A stretch of 64,000 bases of DNA, taken from assembly GCF_026262505.1 (NCBI RefSeq), contig NC_067205.1, positions 22,167,585 through 22,231,584 of the forward strand, read 5' to 3'. Of the stretch, positions 51,675 through 62,739 are shown in pieces. The DNA is from Trichomonas vaginalis G3 (taxonomy: Eukaryota > Parabasalia > Trichomonadida > Trichomonadidae). The translations under genes were made by a program, and so were the position numbers. The notes beneath the pieces are model-generated. The model worked only from the letters and a program-made list of their open reading frames with translations. It did not search any database and was not told the origin of the DNA. The first letter of the stretch is position 1. Each line of letters starts with the position of its first letter.

Positions 51675-51725
51675 TAGTGGGGCTTCCAGGCACTTCGTGC
51701 CTTCTAGCCCTGAGGATGAATGAGT
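51617..51725. repeat. Terminal A run and hairpin of element B
   Basis: A run of 56 A (51617-51672) is followed by GGTAGTGGGGCT, TCC, AGGCAC, TTC, GTGCCT, TCT, AGCCC. The stem is the reverse complement of the outer hairpin at the end of element A, and the sequence continues into GAGTATAATGAAG just as in A. So the homopolymer is part of the end in both copies, with a different length. Confidence 0.8.
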
Positions 51726-52345
51726 ATAATGAAGTCTTGACAAAACATTTACGAAGAAATCTCAACAAAGTCTTTACGAAGAAGTCTTGACAAAACATTT
51801 ACGAAGAAGTCTTTACAAAGTCTTTACAAAGTCTTTACAAAGTCTTTACGAAGAACTTTACAAAACATAGACAAGAAAGTCTTTACGAAGAAGTCTTGAC
51901 AAAGTCTTTACAAAACATAGACAAGAAAGTTCATGAGAAATTAGATGAAGAAGTCTCAACAAAACATAGACAATGAGCGTAAATGACCCAAAAATATATT
52001 TTAGGGTAGAAGGGTATATCTACCCTCTTTTCTACCCTCTTTTCTACCCTCTTGAATTTTCATGAACTTTCTTTACAAAGTCTTTACGAAGAAGTCTTAA
52101 CAAAGTCTTTACGAAGAAGTCTTGACAAAACATTTACGAAGAAGTCTTGACAAAACATTTACGAAGAAGTCTTGACAAAACATTTACGAAGAAATCATGA
52201 AAATTCAAGAGGGTAGAAAAGAGGGTAGAAAAGAGGGTAGATATACCCTTCTACCCTAAAATATATTTTTGGGTCATTTACGAAGAAGTCTCAACAAAGT
52301 CTTTACGAAGAAGTCTCAATAAAACATCTGTCAAAAGCCGCTTTT
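51726..52345. repeat. Iterons and two palindrome units at the end of element B
   Basis: Variants of the 25-bp iteron (GAAGTCTTGACAAAACATTT, CAAAGTCTTTACGAAGAAG) fill the region, interrupted by two palindrome units in opposite orientation near 52008-52060 (GGGTATATCTACCC) and 52208-52270 (GGGTAGATATACCC). In these units every iteron reads TCTACCC or GGGTAGA, unlike the TCTAACC form of the accessory module. Confidence 0.8.
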
Positions 52346-52359
52346 TAACTTCACTTAAA

Positions 52360-53325
52360 ATGCCACGTAAGCTACGTAAGAATATACGTAAGAGGAAGAG
52401 AGCATTGAAACATCCAATAGTAAGACTAACACCACAACAACAGTTGCAACAACAAATGCTGAATGACCCCACTATGTTGCAACAAATGTCAAGCAATCCT
52501 ATGCTTTTAAACCGAGTTGTTGGTGCACAGAGTGGAGGTTTAAGAGCGGCACTTTTAGCGAAAATGGCAGGCTATGGTGGAGCTGCAGACGGAACAGCCT
52601 ATAACCCTCAAAGTCAAATGAATTTGAGTTCACTCAAAAATCAAATAGCAGATGTCAAAAAGTCAAACATAGACATACAGAAGCAAATAAGTGAAAACGA
52701 AAAGAAACTAGAATATGACAGACACACAAAGAAACTCAATGAGTTAAACGTAGAGAAAAAGAAGAAAGAAGAACAACTGAAAGAACTAAGTACAGAGCAA
52801 TATGCGAAAAAAGTGTCAGAAAAAGCAGCAGAAGTAGCAAAAATGGAACAAGATGTCATAAATTTGAAAAACCATACTACTCAATATAAAGTACTGAAAG
52901 ATGAAGAAATAAAACAAAAAGCCTGAAGACATATATGGATAGCGATGAGTATAAAAAAGAAGTTGAAGCAAATGTAAAGGCAGAAAAACTTTTACAGTTG
53001 CAAAACCAAACCGTACAGTATGAAAACTTAGCGCAAGAAAGTAAAAATAACGACGCAGCCATGCAAAAGGCAATGAAAAGCGCAGAATATATAAAAGCTA
53101 ACAATGACTGGTTAGATGCCCAAGCCAACGCTAAAGCAGCCCAACTCATAGGGTCAATAAGGACAAAAATACAAGCGGATGAAGACAGTTTCAAATGAAG
53201 CTTTAACAAATGCTGACTTTAAGAACGCCTTCGAAGCTCTTCATAGTAAGGTGAAACAAGTGAACGACTTCTCATCTGGAAAGAAACTGAAGTCTGAAGG
53301 TTTCGACAAAGAGTTAAAGAAGTAG
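52360..53325 (+). pseudogene. Basic coiled-coil core-like protein gene of element B (broken)
   Basis: Starts MPRKLRKNIRKRKRALKHP like the copy at 15071-16033 and shares the GLRAALLAKMAGYGGAADG patch and the charged coiled coil. The basic leader suggests DNA condensation inside a capsid. This copy is not continuously open, whereas the A copy looks open. Confidence 0.6.
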
Positions 53326-53333
53326 CACAAAAT

Positions 53334-55532
53334 ATGACGAAAATAACAGATGCAGCAACGAGACAGGCAGTTCAAAGTGCCTATGACGCCGTTAGAGCAA
53401 CTGTTGTGGAAAGTCAAGAAAAAGATTTCCAACAGACCAAAACAGACCTAGTAAATGCTTTCTTAAGAACGAAAAGTCAGGTAGGACATTACGCTGCAGA
53501 TGGAAATATGTGCCAGCTGGTGGAACTTATAACCACCAAACCCTCCAAGAGAAGCACCTGCACCAGGACTACCTAGAACATTACATCGTCACATGGACAC
53601 AGACACAGGCATGCACCAAAACCAACACAAAACCAACAGTTCAAAACCCTGCACAACAACCAACAGTTCAAAACCCTGCACAACAACAACCACAACAGAG
53701 CAAGGACATAAAAGAAGTAGAGAACAAGGAAACCAAGAATTCTTAAAAATGCTTAAAGAAGAGTGTGGTTTCCCAGATACTGTTGACTTTAGTGACAGAT
53801 ATAAAGAAGCTATTAGAAAGTTCAAGGATGGAAATACTGACCCGAACCTATTTAGCTTTATGGCTCAGCACCAAAACGGATATAATCTCAAACCTGGAAA
53901 ATACAAGCTCGCTAAGGGATATGATTTAATAGCATATCATCCAAATGACATGGATGAATTTACTCCGAGATATTTGATGTCAGAGCTAAATGACAATTCA
54001 ACTTTCGTCATGAAACGCGTAAAAAATAGAGACGGAACGAAAGAACAAAAGCTTATGAATGCGGATGACGTAGATAGGGAAATTGTTGAAAACGGTCTCG
54101 GAATATATGAAATGCCAGCAGATGAGGTACAAGAAACTCCACAGGAAGAAGTTCAGATACAACCAGACATGGAAGAAATAGTTCAGCAACAACAGCTAGA
54201 AGAGCCTGAAGGAAACGAACAAGTCCTTCCTTTGGAAACTAACTTCACAGAACTAGATGAAGATTTGGAACAGCCGAAAAATCTTGACCCTCAACAAGAG
54301 TATGCGGAGAATATGGAATCTTTCCAAGAGTCAAAAAAAATTCAGCTGACATAGTAGAAGAATATCGAAAAATGTTTGCCGACATACAAAAGACTCCAAC
54401 ACCAGATGAAAATATCCAGCATAGAATGGAAGAACTGAAAAAAAATGTACACAAATACAACAACCCTTTTTACTTACGAGCATTTAACGTTCAATCTTCG
54501 GATGAACTCGGTGAAGATAAAAGGTTAAATTTCAAGAAAACATATAGAAATGAAACATTGTTTAAAGTTCATTCAGAACCTAACCAAGATGGAAACAAAC
54601 CTACTTTTGTTTCTGCAGACGATGGAACTACAATGAGATGGGGTCATAAAGCTAACCCGGATAGGTGGTTCATAAACTTACAACCTCAATTCCAAGAAGT
54701 TGTAGACGCAATGGAAGTCAATGGTGAACCAGATATAGCTGGTATTTTAAGCGCGGCTTTAATGCCATTGAAAGATATGAAACATGCAGATATTTTGGAC
54801 CAGTATGAAATGAACATGGCTGATGGAAATATAACACCTGACGTTCTAGAACATTTATCTCAAAGAACTACACAGAACCATAGAGATGGTATATTTGGTG
54901 AAGAGTTTAGAAAGAAAGTTAGGGAGGGAGAAGGAAGAGAACCTATTGTACATGACCTTGCAAACGAAAGTTTACAAAATGTCATAAAAACTTACTTTGC
55001 AGACAATGAACCGAGAAGGGATGAATATTTAAGAAAACTCAAATGGACAGTACCAAATGAAATGTTAGTATTGAAAAACATGTTCCTTGACAAAATAAAA
55101 CCAACTACAGAAATAAACGACGCAAGACTGAAAGATTGGGTAGAAGCTTTCCCATTCACAAAAGATATAGTTGGTAACATGGAAAGAAAACCAGAATGGC
55201 TACAAAAACATATATTTGGAAACGAGCATATTCCATATGGACAGGCACTGTTTGAAGAGCTTGAACCGGAAACTCAGGAAAGAGTCATGCAAACAATACG
55301 CGAAGACTCAAATACAAACTATGACAAAATCTTTCTAGGATATAGGTTACCTGAGATGGGCGACCAGAGCCCAAAGGCAAAAAGGACATGGGAAATTTGC
55401 AACATACTAGATGAACATAATGCAAAGATGCAACAACTTCAAGCAGAGGGCAATGAAGGAAAAAGAAGAGTTAAAAACTCAGTCAGGAAGAAAGTAAAGC
55501 TTGGTCGGAGTGGGTTCTATTATGACATATAA
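53334..55532 (+). pseudogene. Large structural-block protein gene of element B (broken)
   Basis: The counterpart of 12790-15062. The same N terminus (MTKITDAATRQAVQSAYDAV), Pro/Gln linker, acidic Gln-rich middle (QPDMEEIVQQQQLEEPEGNE) and C-terminal domain (DEYLRKLKWTVPNEM, EWLQKHIFGNEHIPYGQALF) are visible. It ends GRSGFYYDI just before the capsid gene. The PTVQN repeat has fewer units than in A. A virion role is inferred from position. Confidence 0.6.
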
Positions 55533-55564
55533 ATCCAACTATTCTATATTTTTACTCATATGAA

Positions 55565-57172
55565 ATGTACGCCGCTCAGAATATAACGCCAACAGTTTTG
55601 GATGCTATGAATGGAAATGTTTCCGAATGGTATAACGAATGCGACAATGCCATTAGAAGGTCAGAAATAGTTCCTGGAACTTACGAATATACAACTGCTG
55701 TTTCTTATGGAAACGTAGGTGAGTTTGGAGAAGGTTCTTCAACAACAGTAGATATTGCTTGCGACAGGTTTCATATTATTTCTATTGACAACTCATTTCT
55801 TATACGTGGAACAAGACATTGAAATAAAACCTTCTGCCAAGTTGTCTGACAAGAAAGGTTGCAATGGAATTTTCTATGTCGGATACCAATATGCTCCAGA
55901 AGTTTTCATGGATATAAGATATATTCTAACTCTGACTTAGTTCAAACAGTAACATGGGCAAACTATGAATGGTTCGCTTTGAGAAACTCAGTACAACCAC
56001 AAGCTAGAGAACAAACAGACCAGTATGCAACTATTGAGAAAATAAGAAGACTTGACCCTAACGTTCCAGGAGTTTATGTTGACCTTTCTGGACAAAATGC
56101 AGCAGCAGTAACCAAAGTAAAATTGAAACTTAGAGTTCCTTTGTCATCTTTCCTCATCTTCAGGTTTTTAAGATACTTGCCAAACTGGGCAGGAAAAATT
56201 TCTATCGAACTTACTCCAAGCAAAAATAACTTAGTCATTGCACCAACACAAGACCCATTCACTCTTACAGAAGTAGTGGGAACAAATAAAATGTCATTCG
56301 CCGACTTTTGCAAAAACAAAGTTGACTTAGACTTTGGTTTCTCAAACCTCAACACTGAAGTAAACTATTATTTCAATGCTGCTGGAGATGCTTGGGACCC
56401 AGTTAAGTTCACATGCGAAAAATTTGAATGCAAGAGAATAGAAAGCAGACTTGCAGTCTATATGTTGGACCCAGATATTTCAAATGCTTTAGCTGCCAAA
56501 TATATTGCAGTTCCACTTATGTTCCCTATACACCAAATATCTGTCAAAGACTTTGCAGGTGAAGTTGGAAACCAAAGTGCTGACCCAGGTGCAAGAACAG
56601 ATATTGCCTTAACAACTGCAATGAAACATGCAGATACTATGTTTGTACTGTTCAGACGAACTATAAATGACTATTCTTGCTTCTACAACCCTGGTATTAA
56701 ATACCATATAAACATAGATGGCAAATATTATCCAAGAGAAGAATATTCTACAGTTGAGGATATGAGGTCATACAACTTGACATTAGATGCTATGAACTTT
56801 AACAACAACTTCACAACAACCATTAACCCTGAAATGCAAAGTTCTATTATGCCATATGTGAAAGTATGGACTCATACAGGAGGTCAAAAAACTCAATATA
56901 CAAATGGAGACCGTTCAAACTTTTGGCTTGGCATTCCATTTGCTGACTCAGAAGACTTTATGGGTGGTATTTCAACTGTTGGTACAGTTCAAATACAATA
57001 TACTGGTGACAGAGACGGTCCAAATGAATTGAAAGCAAAGAAGTTTACAAAACCAATAGCACTTTTCACGGAAGATGCTCTTTTGAAGATTCGTTCGATG
57101 AAACCTGCTGGGGCTCCTCAGATTGGCATAACGACAGCTTCCATCGAGCAGATTTTGGCAGCAGGTCAGTAA
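55565..57172 (+). pseudogene. Major capsid protein gene of element B (double jelly-roll type, broken)
   Basis: Opens with MYAAQNITPTVLDAMNGNV. Conserved-looking regions include FLIFRFLRYLPNWAGKISIE, IKYHINIDGKYYPREEYSTV and the closing ASIEQILAAGQ. About 530 codons and the strand-rich pattern with a Tyr/Pro-rich segment between two halves fit the polinton and virophage capsid family. Assignment rests on size, order next to the ATPase and helicase, and beta-rich composition; no search was possible. Few breaks, fewer than in A. Confidence 0.75.
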
Positions 57173-57481
57173 GTTGTTCTTGAACTGACTTCTCTCCGTC
57201 AAATATTGACAGTACGCCAGTTTTGATATAATATTGTATTAAAAACTTTCCTTTAGAAATATCGGTCAGTTTTGTTGTTATATTTTTGTCTGCTTCAAGA
57301 ACTTTCACCATTTCAGTTATACCAACTTTCTTTGCTTTATGAAAATATTTTGGTTCAGCAAAGACTGCTATTCTATAACATTTTCCATTGTTTGTATAAA
57401 GAACTATTCTCAATGATTGTATTGTTTGTGTGTGTAAACTTTGTTTTGCTTCAATTCGAAGAGATACTCAAATACGTCCAT
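57066..57481 (-). pseudogene. Small minus-strand gene of element B overlapping the capsid gene end
   Basis: Counterpart of 10838-11264. It opposes the capsid genes and overlaps the last hundred bases of the major capsid gene on the other strand. Segments YRIAVFAEPKYFHKAKK and MVKVLEADKNITTK are shared by both copies, which supports a real gene. Function unknown. Confidence 0.5.
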
Positions 57482-57499
57482 CTTTTTATTCTAAGTAAA

Positions 57500-58081
57500 A
57501 TGTCATTTCCGAAAAATAGAAGCGTAAGTGTTTCAAAAGGTTTAATGGCGATGGCAGATGTGAAGTTAAATTCACCAACTCAAACAAACAGTCAAAGTGT
57601 TGTTGTCAATGTCAAAGAAAGAGATGTTGAAGTGGAGAAACCATACGAAGACGAAGATGGTATAACAATTGTTCCTGTAAAAGAACAACCAACATACCCT
57701 GAAGTTAGCAGAGACTTAAGTTCTGTTGCAGATATTCGAAACGACTACCAACAACTTAAAGACAAACTTAAAACTCAGGAGAAGATTTGTCAGGCTTTGG
57801 GTATAATGTTAAACTTGGTCGAACACAACCCTGTAAAAGTGAACTCATATGTCATTGCACCTCATGAAGTTTTGAAAGAACTATTGAAACTTTTGACAGA
57901 GGCAGACGATATAAACATCAAAGAAATAGAACCCGACGTTAGTTGCTGTGGTGTTTCATATAATGTCATTGACAAGATATACGTTATGAAAGGAGGTGAA
58001 ACGTTGAACTTAAAGTATAGTTTCCCAGACGTCATAAAAATATTTGACGACCACAACATTTCATTAAAATTTACTTGCTAA
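57500..58081 (+). CDS. Unknown structural-block protein of element B, 193 residues
   Basis: An open gene starting MSFPKNRSVSVSKGLMAMAD. It has an acidic stretch (YEDEDGITIVPVKEQPTYPE), a helical part (VADIRNDYQQLKDKLKTQEK) and a compact C-terminal domain with CCGVSYNVIDKIYVMKGGE. It stops four bases before the next start codon, so the two genes are tightly packed. No family recognised. The A copy is at 10237-10818. Confidence 0.65.
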   Translation: MSFPKNRSVSVSKGLMAMADVKLNSPTQTNSQSVVVNVKERDVEVEKPYEDEDGITIVPVKEQPTYPEVSRDLSSVADIRNDYQQLKDKLKTQEKICQALGIMLNLVEHNPVKVNSYVIAPHEVLKELLKLLTEADDINIKEIEPDVSCCGVSYNVIDKIYVMKGGETLNLKYSFPDVIKIFDDHNISLKFTC

Positions 58082-58085
58082 GTAA

Positions 58086-58887
58086 ATGGCAGAAGACATA
58101 GTGGTTTATACTATTACGACTAAAAACCCTGAGTCATATAATTCTATAACAACAAACTTACAAAGTCCTCAAGGACGGTATTGTAAACTAACTTTAAACA
58201 CAATGACGACTAAAGCCTGTTTTGCTCTTTTGACACCAGAAGACTTTGTTGTTGTGAATGGTAAAAAATACTTCTTTGAAGATACTTACTCAGATATACC
58301 ACCAACAGGTTTTGTTGACTTATTTAATACTTTAAGGACGGATGTAACATGTGCTGCAACTAGAGCAGGTTTCATTATGTTTGGATGTCCGACTGAGTTT
58401 ACTATAAACGATATGAGCTATAATACAAAACTTATATCTGGTTTTTACTACCAACAGTTTCCTATAACAGGAAAAGGTGTCATACAAGGTTCTGTTCCAT
58501 TGACTTTAAGTACACCTATTTTATATATTGTTTCAAACTTAGGTTCAAAGTGCTATTCGAATGTCGACAGAAACTACTATGACCAAAAATACTCATGCGT
58601 ATAAACAACACTTTCTCTGCTGGTTTGCCTATTGTTCATTCGAATGCAGAGTTTTCAGCTTTAGTAAACTCAAACACTTTAGCAAACATAAACTTAACCT
58701 TAGTCGACGCAAACTTTGTTCCTGTAAAACTTTTATGTCCTATGTATTTGTCAATGACGGCAGAAAGTTTCGAATTGGAAGATGCAACTGGTGAAAGTAT
58801 TGTACTACAAGAACAACTTCAACAACAAATAGCTCAAGAACAACAAATGCAACAAATGGAACAAATGCAACAAAAAGTCAAGAATAA
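58086..58887 (+). pseudogene. Capsid-associated (penton-like?) protein gene of element B (broken)
   Basis: Counterpart of 9172-9987. Starts MAEDIVVYTITTKNPESYNS and has beta-rich segments followed by a Gln/Met-rich tail (QEQQMQQMEQMQQ). Its place between structural and replication genes suits a minor capsid protein. The assignment is inference. This copy is not continuously open. Confidence 0.5.
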
Positions 58888-58916
58888 AAAAAATATTTTT
58901 TTTTATTTTTATAAAA

Positions 58917-60152
58917 ATGTACAGAATAGATGTTTCAGATTTTTATGACTTCCAAGCATTCAGAAATATGTGTCCATTTCGAGACTATAACAAAGCAGTC
59001 GAGAATTTGAAACGTTTAGTCATTTATGTCGACTCTGCCCCAGAATGTTATGTCATGAAAGAATGGGATGTTGTCTTTAACAAACCAAGAGCAACCATAG
59101 TTTCAGAACAAGAATGTAGACAGAAACTTAAGAAAATAAAAGTCGTACAAGTTGGTATGAAGATGTTAGATGCTTGGGATATCTTATTGTCGAAGTTAGA
59201 AGATTTTTCAGTTCGAGGTATAAAGTTTTATACACCTTCTCCAAACTTCTATTCTATCTTCACTGGATATAAATACGAACAAGTAGAATGGAAAGAAAAT
59301 ATTATAGAAGCTTGGTTAGACCATGTCAAAGAAATTATATGCAATGGAAACGAAAAGGTTTATGAGTATATCTTATGTTGGTTTGCAAACATCTTACAAT
59401 ATCCAAGTGCTAAAAATGAAACTGCTCTCATTATAATTGGAAAACAAGGAACTGGTAAGAACACTTTCTTTACAGATATTTTGTGCAAACTGTTAGAGGG
59501 CTATTCGAACCCTAATATGACAAACTTAGAAAACATCTGCGGTAAATTTAACTCTTCAATAGAGAATATGAAACTTATAGTATGTAACGAACTTCAAAGT
59601 ATAGATACAACAAAAGTTTTGAACTCAGATGCTTTGAAGAGTCTTATAACAGACAAAGTTGGAGTTGTTGAAAGAAAATATAAAGACCAAAGAGTTTGTG
59701 AAAATGTTGCAAACTTCATTATGGTTTCAAACAACGCCGTTCCGATGAAGTTAGAAAGTTCTGACAGAAGATATGTAGTTGTCAGAACGTCAGAAGCTCA
59801 TATGCAAGATACAGAATATTTTGACGACTTAGCAGAAACTTTGACACCTAACTTTTACAACCACTTGTTCTCATATTTCATGACATTAGATATTTCTAAG
59901 TTCAATCCAAGACAAATTCCACATACCGAAGAAAGACAAACATTGTTAGAAGCAAACAAGAGTGTATATGAACTGTTTATAGATGAGACTAACTTTGAGT
60001 GTTTAGATGAAAGGTCGTTGTACGATGAATATAAACAATATTGTCAAGAGTATGGTTATATGACAGCGTCTAAACGAACATTCTTGGCAAATGTCAAAAA
60101 TCTTTTAGATGTTCAGAACGGCGTATATACAAAGAAAAATTTTTCTGAGTAA
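58917..60152 (+). CDS. SF3 helicase (D5/DUF5906 type) of element B
   Basis: The 411-residue product has the Walker A motif IIIGKQGTGKNTFF near residue 180, the Walker B-like segment KLIVCNELQSID near 222, the motif C region ANFIMVSNNAVP near 265 and an arginine-rich SSDRRYVVVRTS after it. A helix-rich C-terminal part (YDEYKQYCQEYGYMTASKRT) follows, as in D5-type viral helicases. The first 130 residues could be a reduced primase-side domain, but no primase motif is clear. SF3 enzymes start viral DNA replication, so replication may rely on a host polymerase or on one encoded outside the window. Confidence 0.88.
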   Translation: MYRIDVSDFYDFQAFRNMCPFRDYNKAVENLKRLVIYVDSAPECYVMKEWDVVFNKPRATIVSEQECRQKLKKIKVVQVGMKMLDAWDILLSKLEDFSVRGIKFYTPSPNFYSIFTGYKYEQVEWKENIIEAWLDHVKEIICNGNEKVYEYILCWFANILQYPSAKNETALIIIGKQGTGKNTFFTDILCKLLEGYSNPNMTNLENICGKFNSSIENMKLIVCNELQSIDTTKVLNSDALKSLITDKVGVVERKYKDQRVCENVANFIMVSNNAVPMKLESSDRRYVVVRTSEAHMQDTEYFDDLAETLTPNFYNHLFSYFMTLDISKFNPRQIPHTEERQTLLEANKSVYELFIDETNFECLDERSLYDEYKQYCQEYGYMTASKRTFLANVKNLLDVQNGVYTKKNFSE

Positions 60153-60186
60153 ATTTTAAAAAAAATATTTTTTTATTTTATTTGAA

Positions 60187-60769
60187 ATGTACGCTGAGTT
60201 TGTTGGAAAAGACTGTTGGAAAACTTGTTTGTTAGATGAGAAATATGAAATTCACTGTTGTGAGTCATTTGAAGTCAGAAACAAAGAGACAAAAAGAGTT
60301 TTAAGCGGATGGGAGCAAAATAACGGATATGCTAGGATGAGTATGAGTGGAAAAAACTATTTTAAACATGTTGTCATTGCAACTCATTTTATACCGAACC
60401 CTAACAATTTACCTTTTGTAGACCATATAAACCATATAAGAAACGACAATAGACTTGAAAACTTGCGTTGGGTCACTCGTTCTGAAAACAATAAGAACAA
60501 AAGCAAATTTAGAGATATAGTATTCGAATTTGTCGACGAACTAGAAGATGAAGCAATTGAAATTACAGACTATGGCGAGCATACGTTTGAGTTTTACTAC
60601 TATAGCGAAGAACAGGACTTTCTACCTTTATACCGGCGTAAACTATAGAAAATTACAAGTATATTTTACTAAGGATGGCTGTGCTCATGTAAACGCTAGA
60701 GATACAGATGGAAAATGCGTTAGACTATTTCTTAACAAATTCAAGAAGCTATATGGCATACCATTTTAA
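60187..60769 (+). pseudogene. HNH homing-type endonuclease gene of element B
   Basis: The N-terminal 150 codons are open and include the HNH_3-like core VDHINHIRNDNRLENLRWVT followed by RSENNKNKSKF, typical of phage and viral homing endonucleases with a NUMOD-type start. The His of VDH and the Asn-rich N.RLENL part are the likely catalytic and structural residues. The remaining part to 60769 matches the copy at 263-846 but does not stay in one frame. It sits between the helicase and the 60813 gene; element A has only about 35 bases there. Confidence 0.8.
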
Positions 60770-60812
60770 AACGTTTTTTATAAAAAAAATATTTTTTTAT
60801 CCGATAGAAAAG

Positions 60813-61232
60813 ATGACGAAATATATTTCAGTCAACAAGTACATGACAGAAGTCAAAGAAGAACTAGACCCATTCGCTTATTTGAATGTTTACTTCTACC
60901 ATTTTGAAAAGTCTACATTTGACAAAGTTTGGAACATCGAACCAGTTAAGTTTGCTATTGTGACTAAAAATGGTGCGAAATTTGAAGACTTAGACATAGA
61001 AGGTTTGTTAGCAGTCAAAGAAAATTTTGACAGAAGGTTCTCAAACCTTAAAGAAGGCAAAGCATACAAACTTGTTATACCTTATGAACCAAAGAAAGCA
61101 GACGACTATGAATATTATGAGTCTAAGATAGTTGAAGTTCAAGGTAAATTAGGTAAAAAGATTTTAGAGTCTAAGCCAGTGTTTGCTCCTAAAGAGGAAG
61201 AGAACATTGACATTGACCCAGAAATGTTCTAA
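60813..61232 (+). CDS. Unknown 139-residue conserved protein of element B
   Basis: Starts MTKYISVNKYMTEVKEELDP and is the close homologue of 7454-7873. Beta-rich body and acidic C terminus (EEENIDIDPEMF). The two copies differ more in their first 100 residues than at the end, where they are identical. A single-strand DNA binding role would fit the shape and the replication block but is not shown. It is convergent with the next gene, with 16 bases between the stops. Confidence 0.65.
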   Translation: MTKYISVNKYMTEVKEELDPFAYLNVYFYHFEKSTFDKVWNIEPVKFAIVTKNGAKFEDLDIEGLLAVKENFDRRFSNLKEGKAYKLVIPYEPKKADDYEYYESKIVEVQGKLGKKILESKPVFAPKEEENIDIDPEMF

Positions 61233-61248
61233 AAATAAAATTTTATTT

Positions 61249-61704
61249 TTACATGTCATATCTCACCTTCTCTGGAACTGGTTCAGGTTCTTTCTTCTCT
61301 TCTTCTACTTTCTTTTCTTTCTTTTCTCTCTTCTTCTTCTTCTCTGGTGGAGTTATGTCAAATTTGGCGCAACCATATTTATGTAAAAGTTCTTTGTCCT
61401 TTAATAGCTCTTCTATTCTGTTTTCTATTTCATCTTCAAGAACAGCGCATGTGTCTTCTTTGCATTCTAAGAACTTTTGTTGGACTTCAGCTTTCCAATC
61501 GGTGTCATCTCTGTCAACAAGTCTGTCATTGACAAATTTTAAGACTTCTCTGCCTAATGTTTTATGGTTCTTGTCATATTCCCAGAAACAGAACTTTAGA
61601 ACAAATTCACCTTTCTTGTTTACACTATGTAAGATTTTATGGTCGACAGAAGTTTTAGAGTCGAAAAGCTTGTCTCGAATATAGATAGCGAAATCGCTAG
61701 ACAT
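61249..61704 (-). CDS. Unknown 151-residue protein of element B, divergent from the ATPase
   Basis: Homologue of 6988-7437, starting MSSDFAIYIRDKLFDSK and ending in a Lys/Glu/Pro tail. Its start codon and that of the ATPase are 36 bases apart on opposite strands, and this short gap is AT-rich and conserved in A, so it is likely a two-way promoter. No family recognised. Confidence 0.65.
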   Translation of the reverse strand: MSSDFAIYIRDKLFDSKTSVDHKILHSVNKKGEFVLKFCFWEYDKNHKTLGREVLKFVNDRLVDRDDTDWKAEVQQKFLECKEDTCAVLEDEIENRIEELLKDKELLHKYGCAKFDITPPEKKKKREKKEKKVEEEKKEPEPVPEKVRYDM

Positions 61705-61740
61705 TTTCTAAAAGATAAAATTTTTAATTTTTCTAAAAAT

Positions 61741-62616
61741 ATGTTAGAAAAAAAGTTTGCTGACATTGACAAGAAATTTGAGAATGTTTTAAACAAGAAC
61801 AAGAGGAAGTTAGAAAATGCTCAGATAAAACCCATACATGACAAGTTCCTATTTGCTCAGAATGGTATAACAGGTCTAATCGCACCACCTGGGTCGGGTA
61901 AGACTTTCACTTATCTTAAAATGGCTGCACAACAACAAGAACTAGATGAGAAGAACCCATTCTATGAGTTAGTTGTCATTTGTAGTACTTCTGGTCAATT
62001 CGACCAAACCGTCAATTCGTTCAAAGATATTATAAAGAAGTCTAAGTTAGTATGTATAAAAGACTCTGAGTTGTTAGATTGGATAAAGAAGTACCAAAGA
62101 AGAGTTTTGAAGTACAATGCTATAAATGAGTATATAAATTCGAAGTTTAAAGACCCAAATGAGGAAATGCAGAGAATATTAGAGAAGAAACACTTCAGAA
62201 ACAAACAGAAAGAGATAGAATACATTTCGAAGAAATTGCAATCGTACGATTGGAAGACTTACCCTCATAGATGTCTTCTTATCTTAGATGACTTTGCTTC
62301 TCATCCTTTGTTAAAGAACAGAGAACAAGACATGTGTCGAATTCTTAAGAAGCTCAGACACTTTAACATTTCAGTTGTCATTTGTGTACAGACAGCCAAG
62401 AGTTTAAGTAAGGATGTAAAGAGAATACTTACTGATATCATACTTTTCCCTGGATTGTCCGAAGACGATTTCATGGAACTTATGAAAGAGTCCATGGCAG
62501 GTAAGTTTGACAGACATGAACTATGGGAGAAGTACAAAGTCATACAAGACCCTCATACTTCTTTCAGAATTCACATCTACGCGAACAAAGTTCAAATTGT
62601 AAAAAGTCAAGCTTGA
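61741..62616 (+). CDS. A32/FtsK-like packaging ATPase of element B
   Basis: The 291-residue product starts MLEKKFADIDKKFENV; an upstream start in the same frame would overlap the divergent gene and is unlikely. Walker A is GLIAPPGSGKTFTYLKMA near residue 40, Walker B is RCLLILDDFAS near 180, and the polar sensor strand is ISVVICVQTAKSL near 215. This is the pattern of A32-like genome packaging ATPases. Together with the capsid gene it is the hallmark of a virus-like element. Confidence 0.9.
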   Translation: MLEKKFADIDKKFENVLNKNKRKLENAQIKPIHDKFLFAQNGITGLIAPPGSGKTFTYLKMAAQQQELDEKNPFYELVVICSTSGQFDQTVNSFKDIIKKSKLVCIKDSELLDWIKKYQRRVLKYNAINEYINSKFKDPNEEMQRILEKKHFRNKQKEIEYISKKLQSYDWKTYPHRCLLILDDFASHPLLKNREQDMCRILKKLRHFNISVVICVQTAKSLSKDVKRILTDIILFPGLSEDDFMELMKESMAGKFDRHELWEKYKVIQDPHTSFRIHIYANKVQIVKSQA

Positions 62617-62739
62617 AAAATGTAAGAGTTTGAGTCTTAGTCTGTTGTGGTGCTGGGGCTGTCGGTTCTTCTGGCTTTGGAAGACATTCAGGAAGAGGAA
62701 CGTCGGACATTCGTTTGTGTCTTAACCGTCTTTGTTCTG

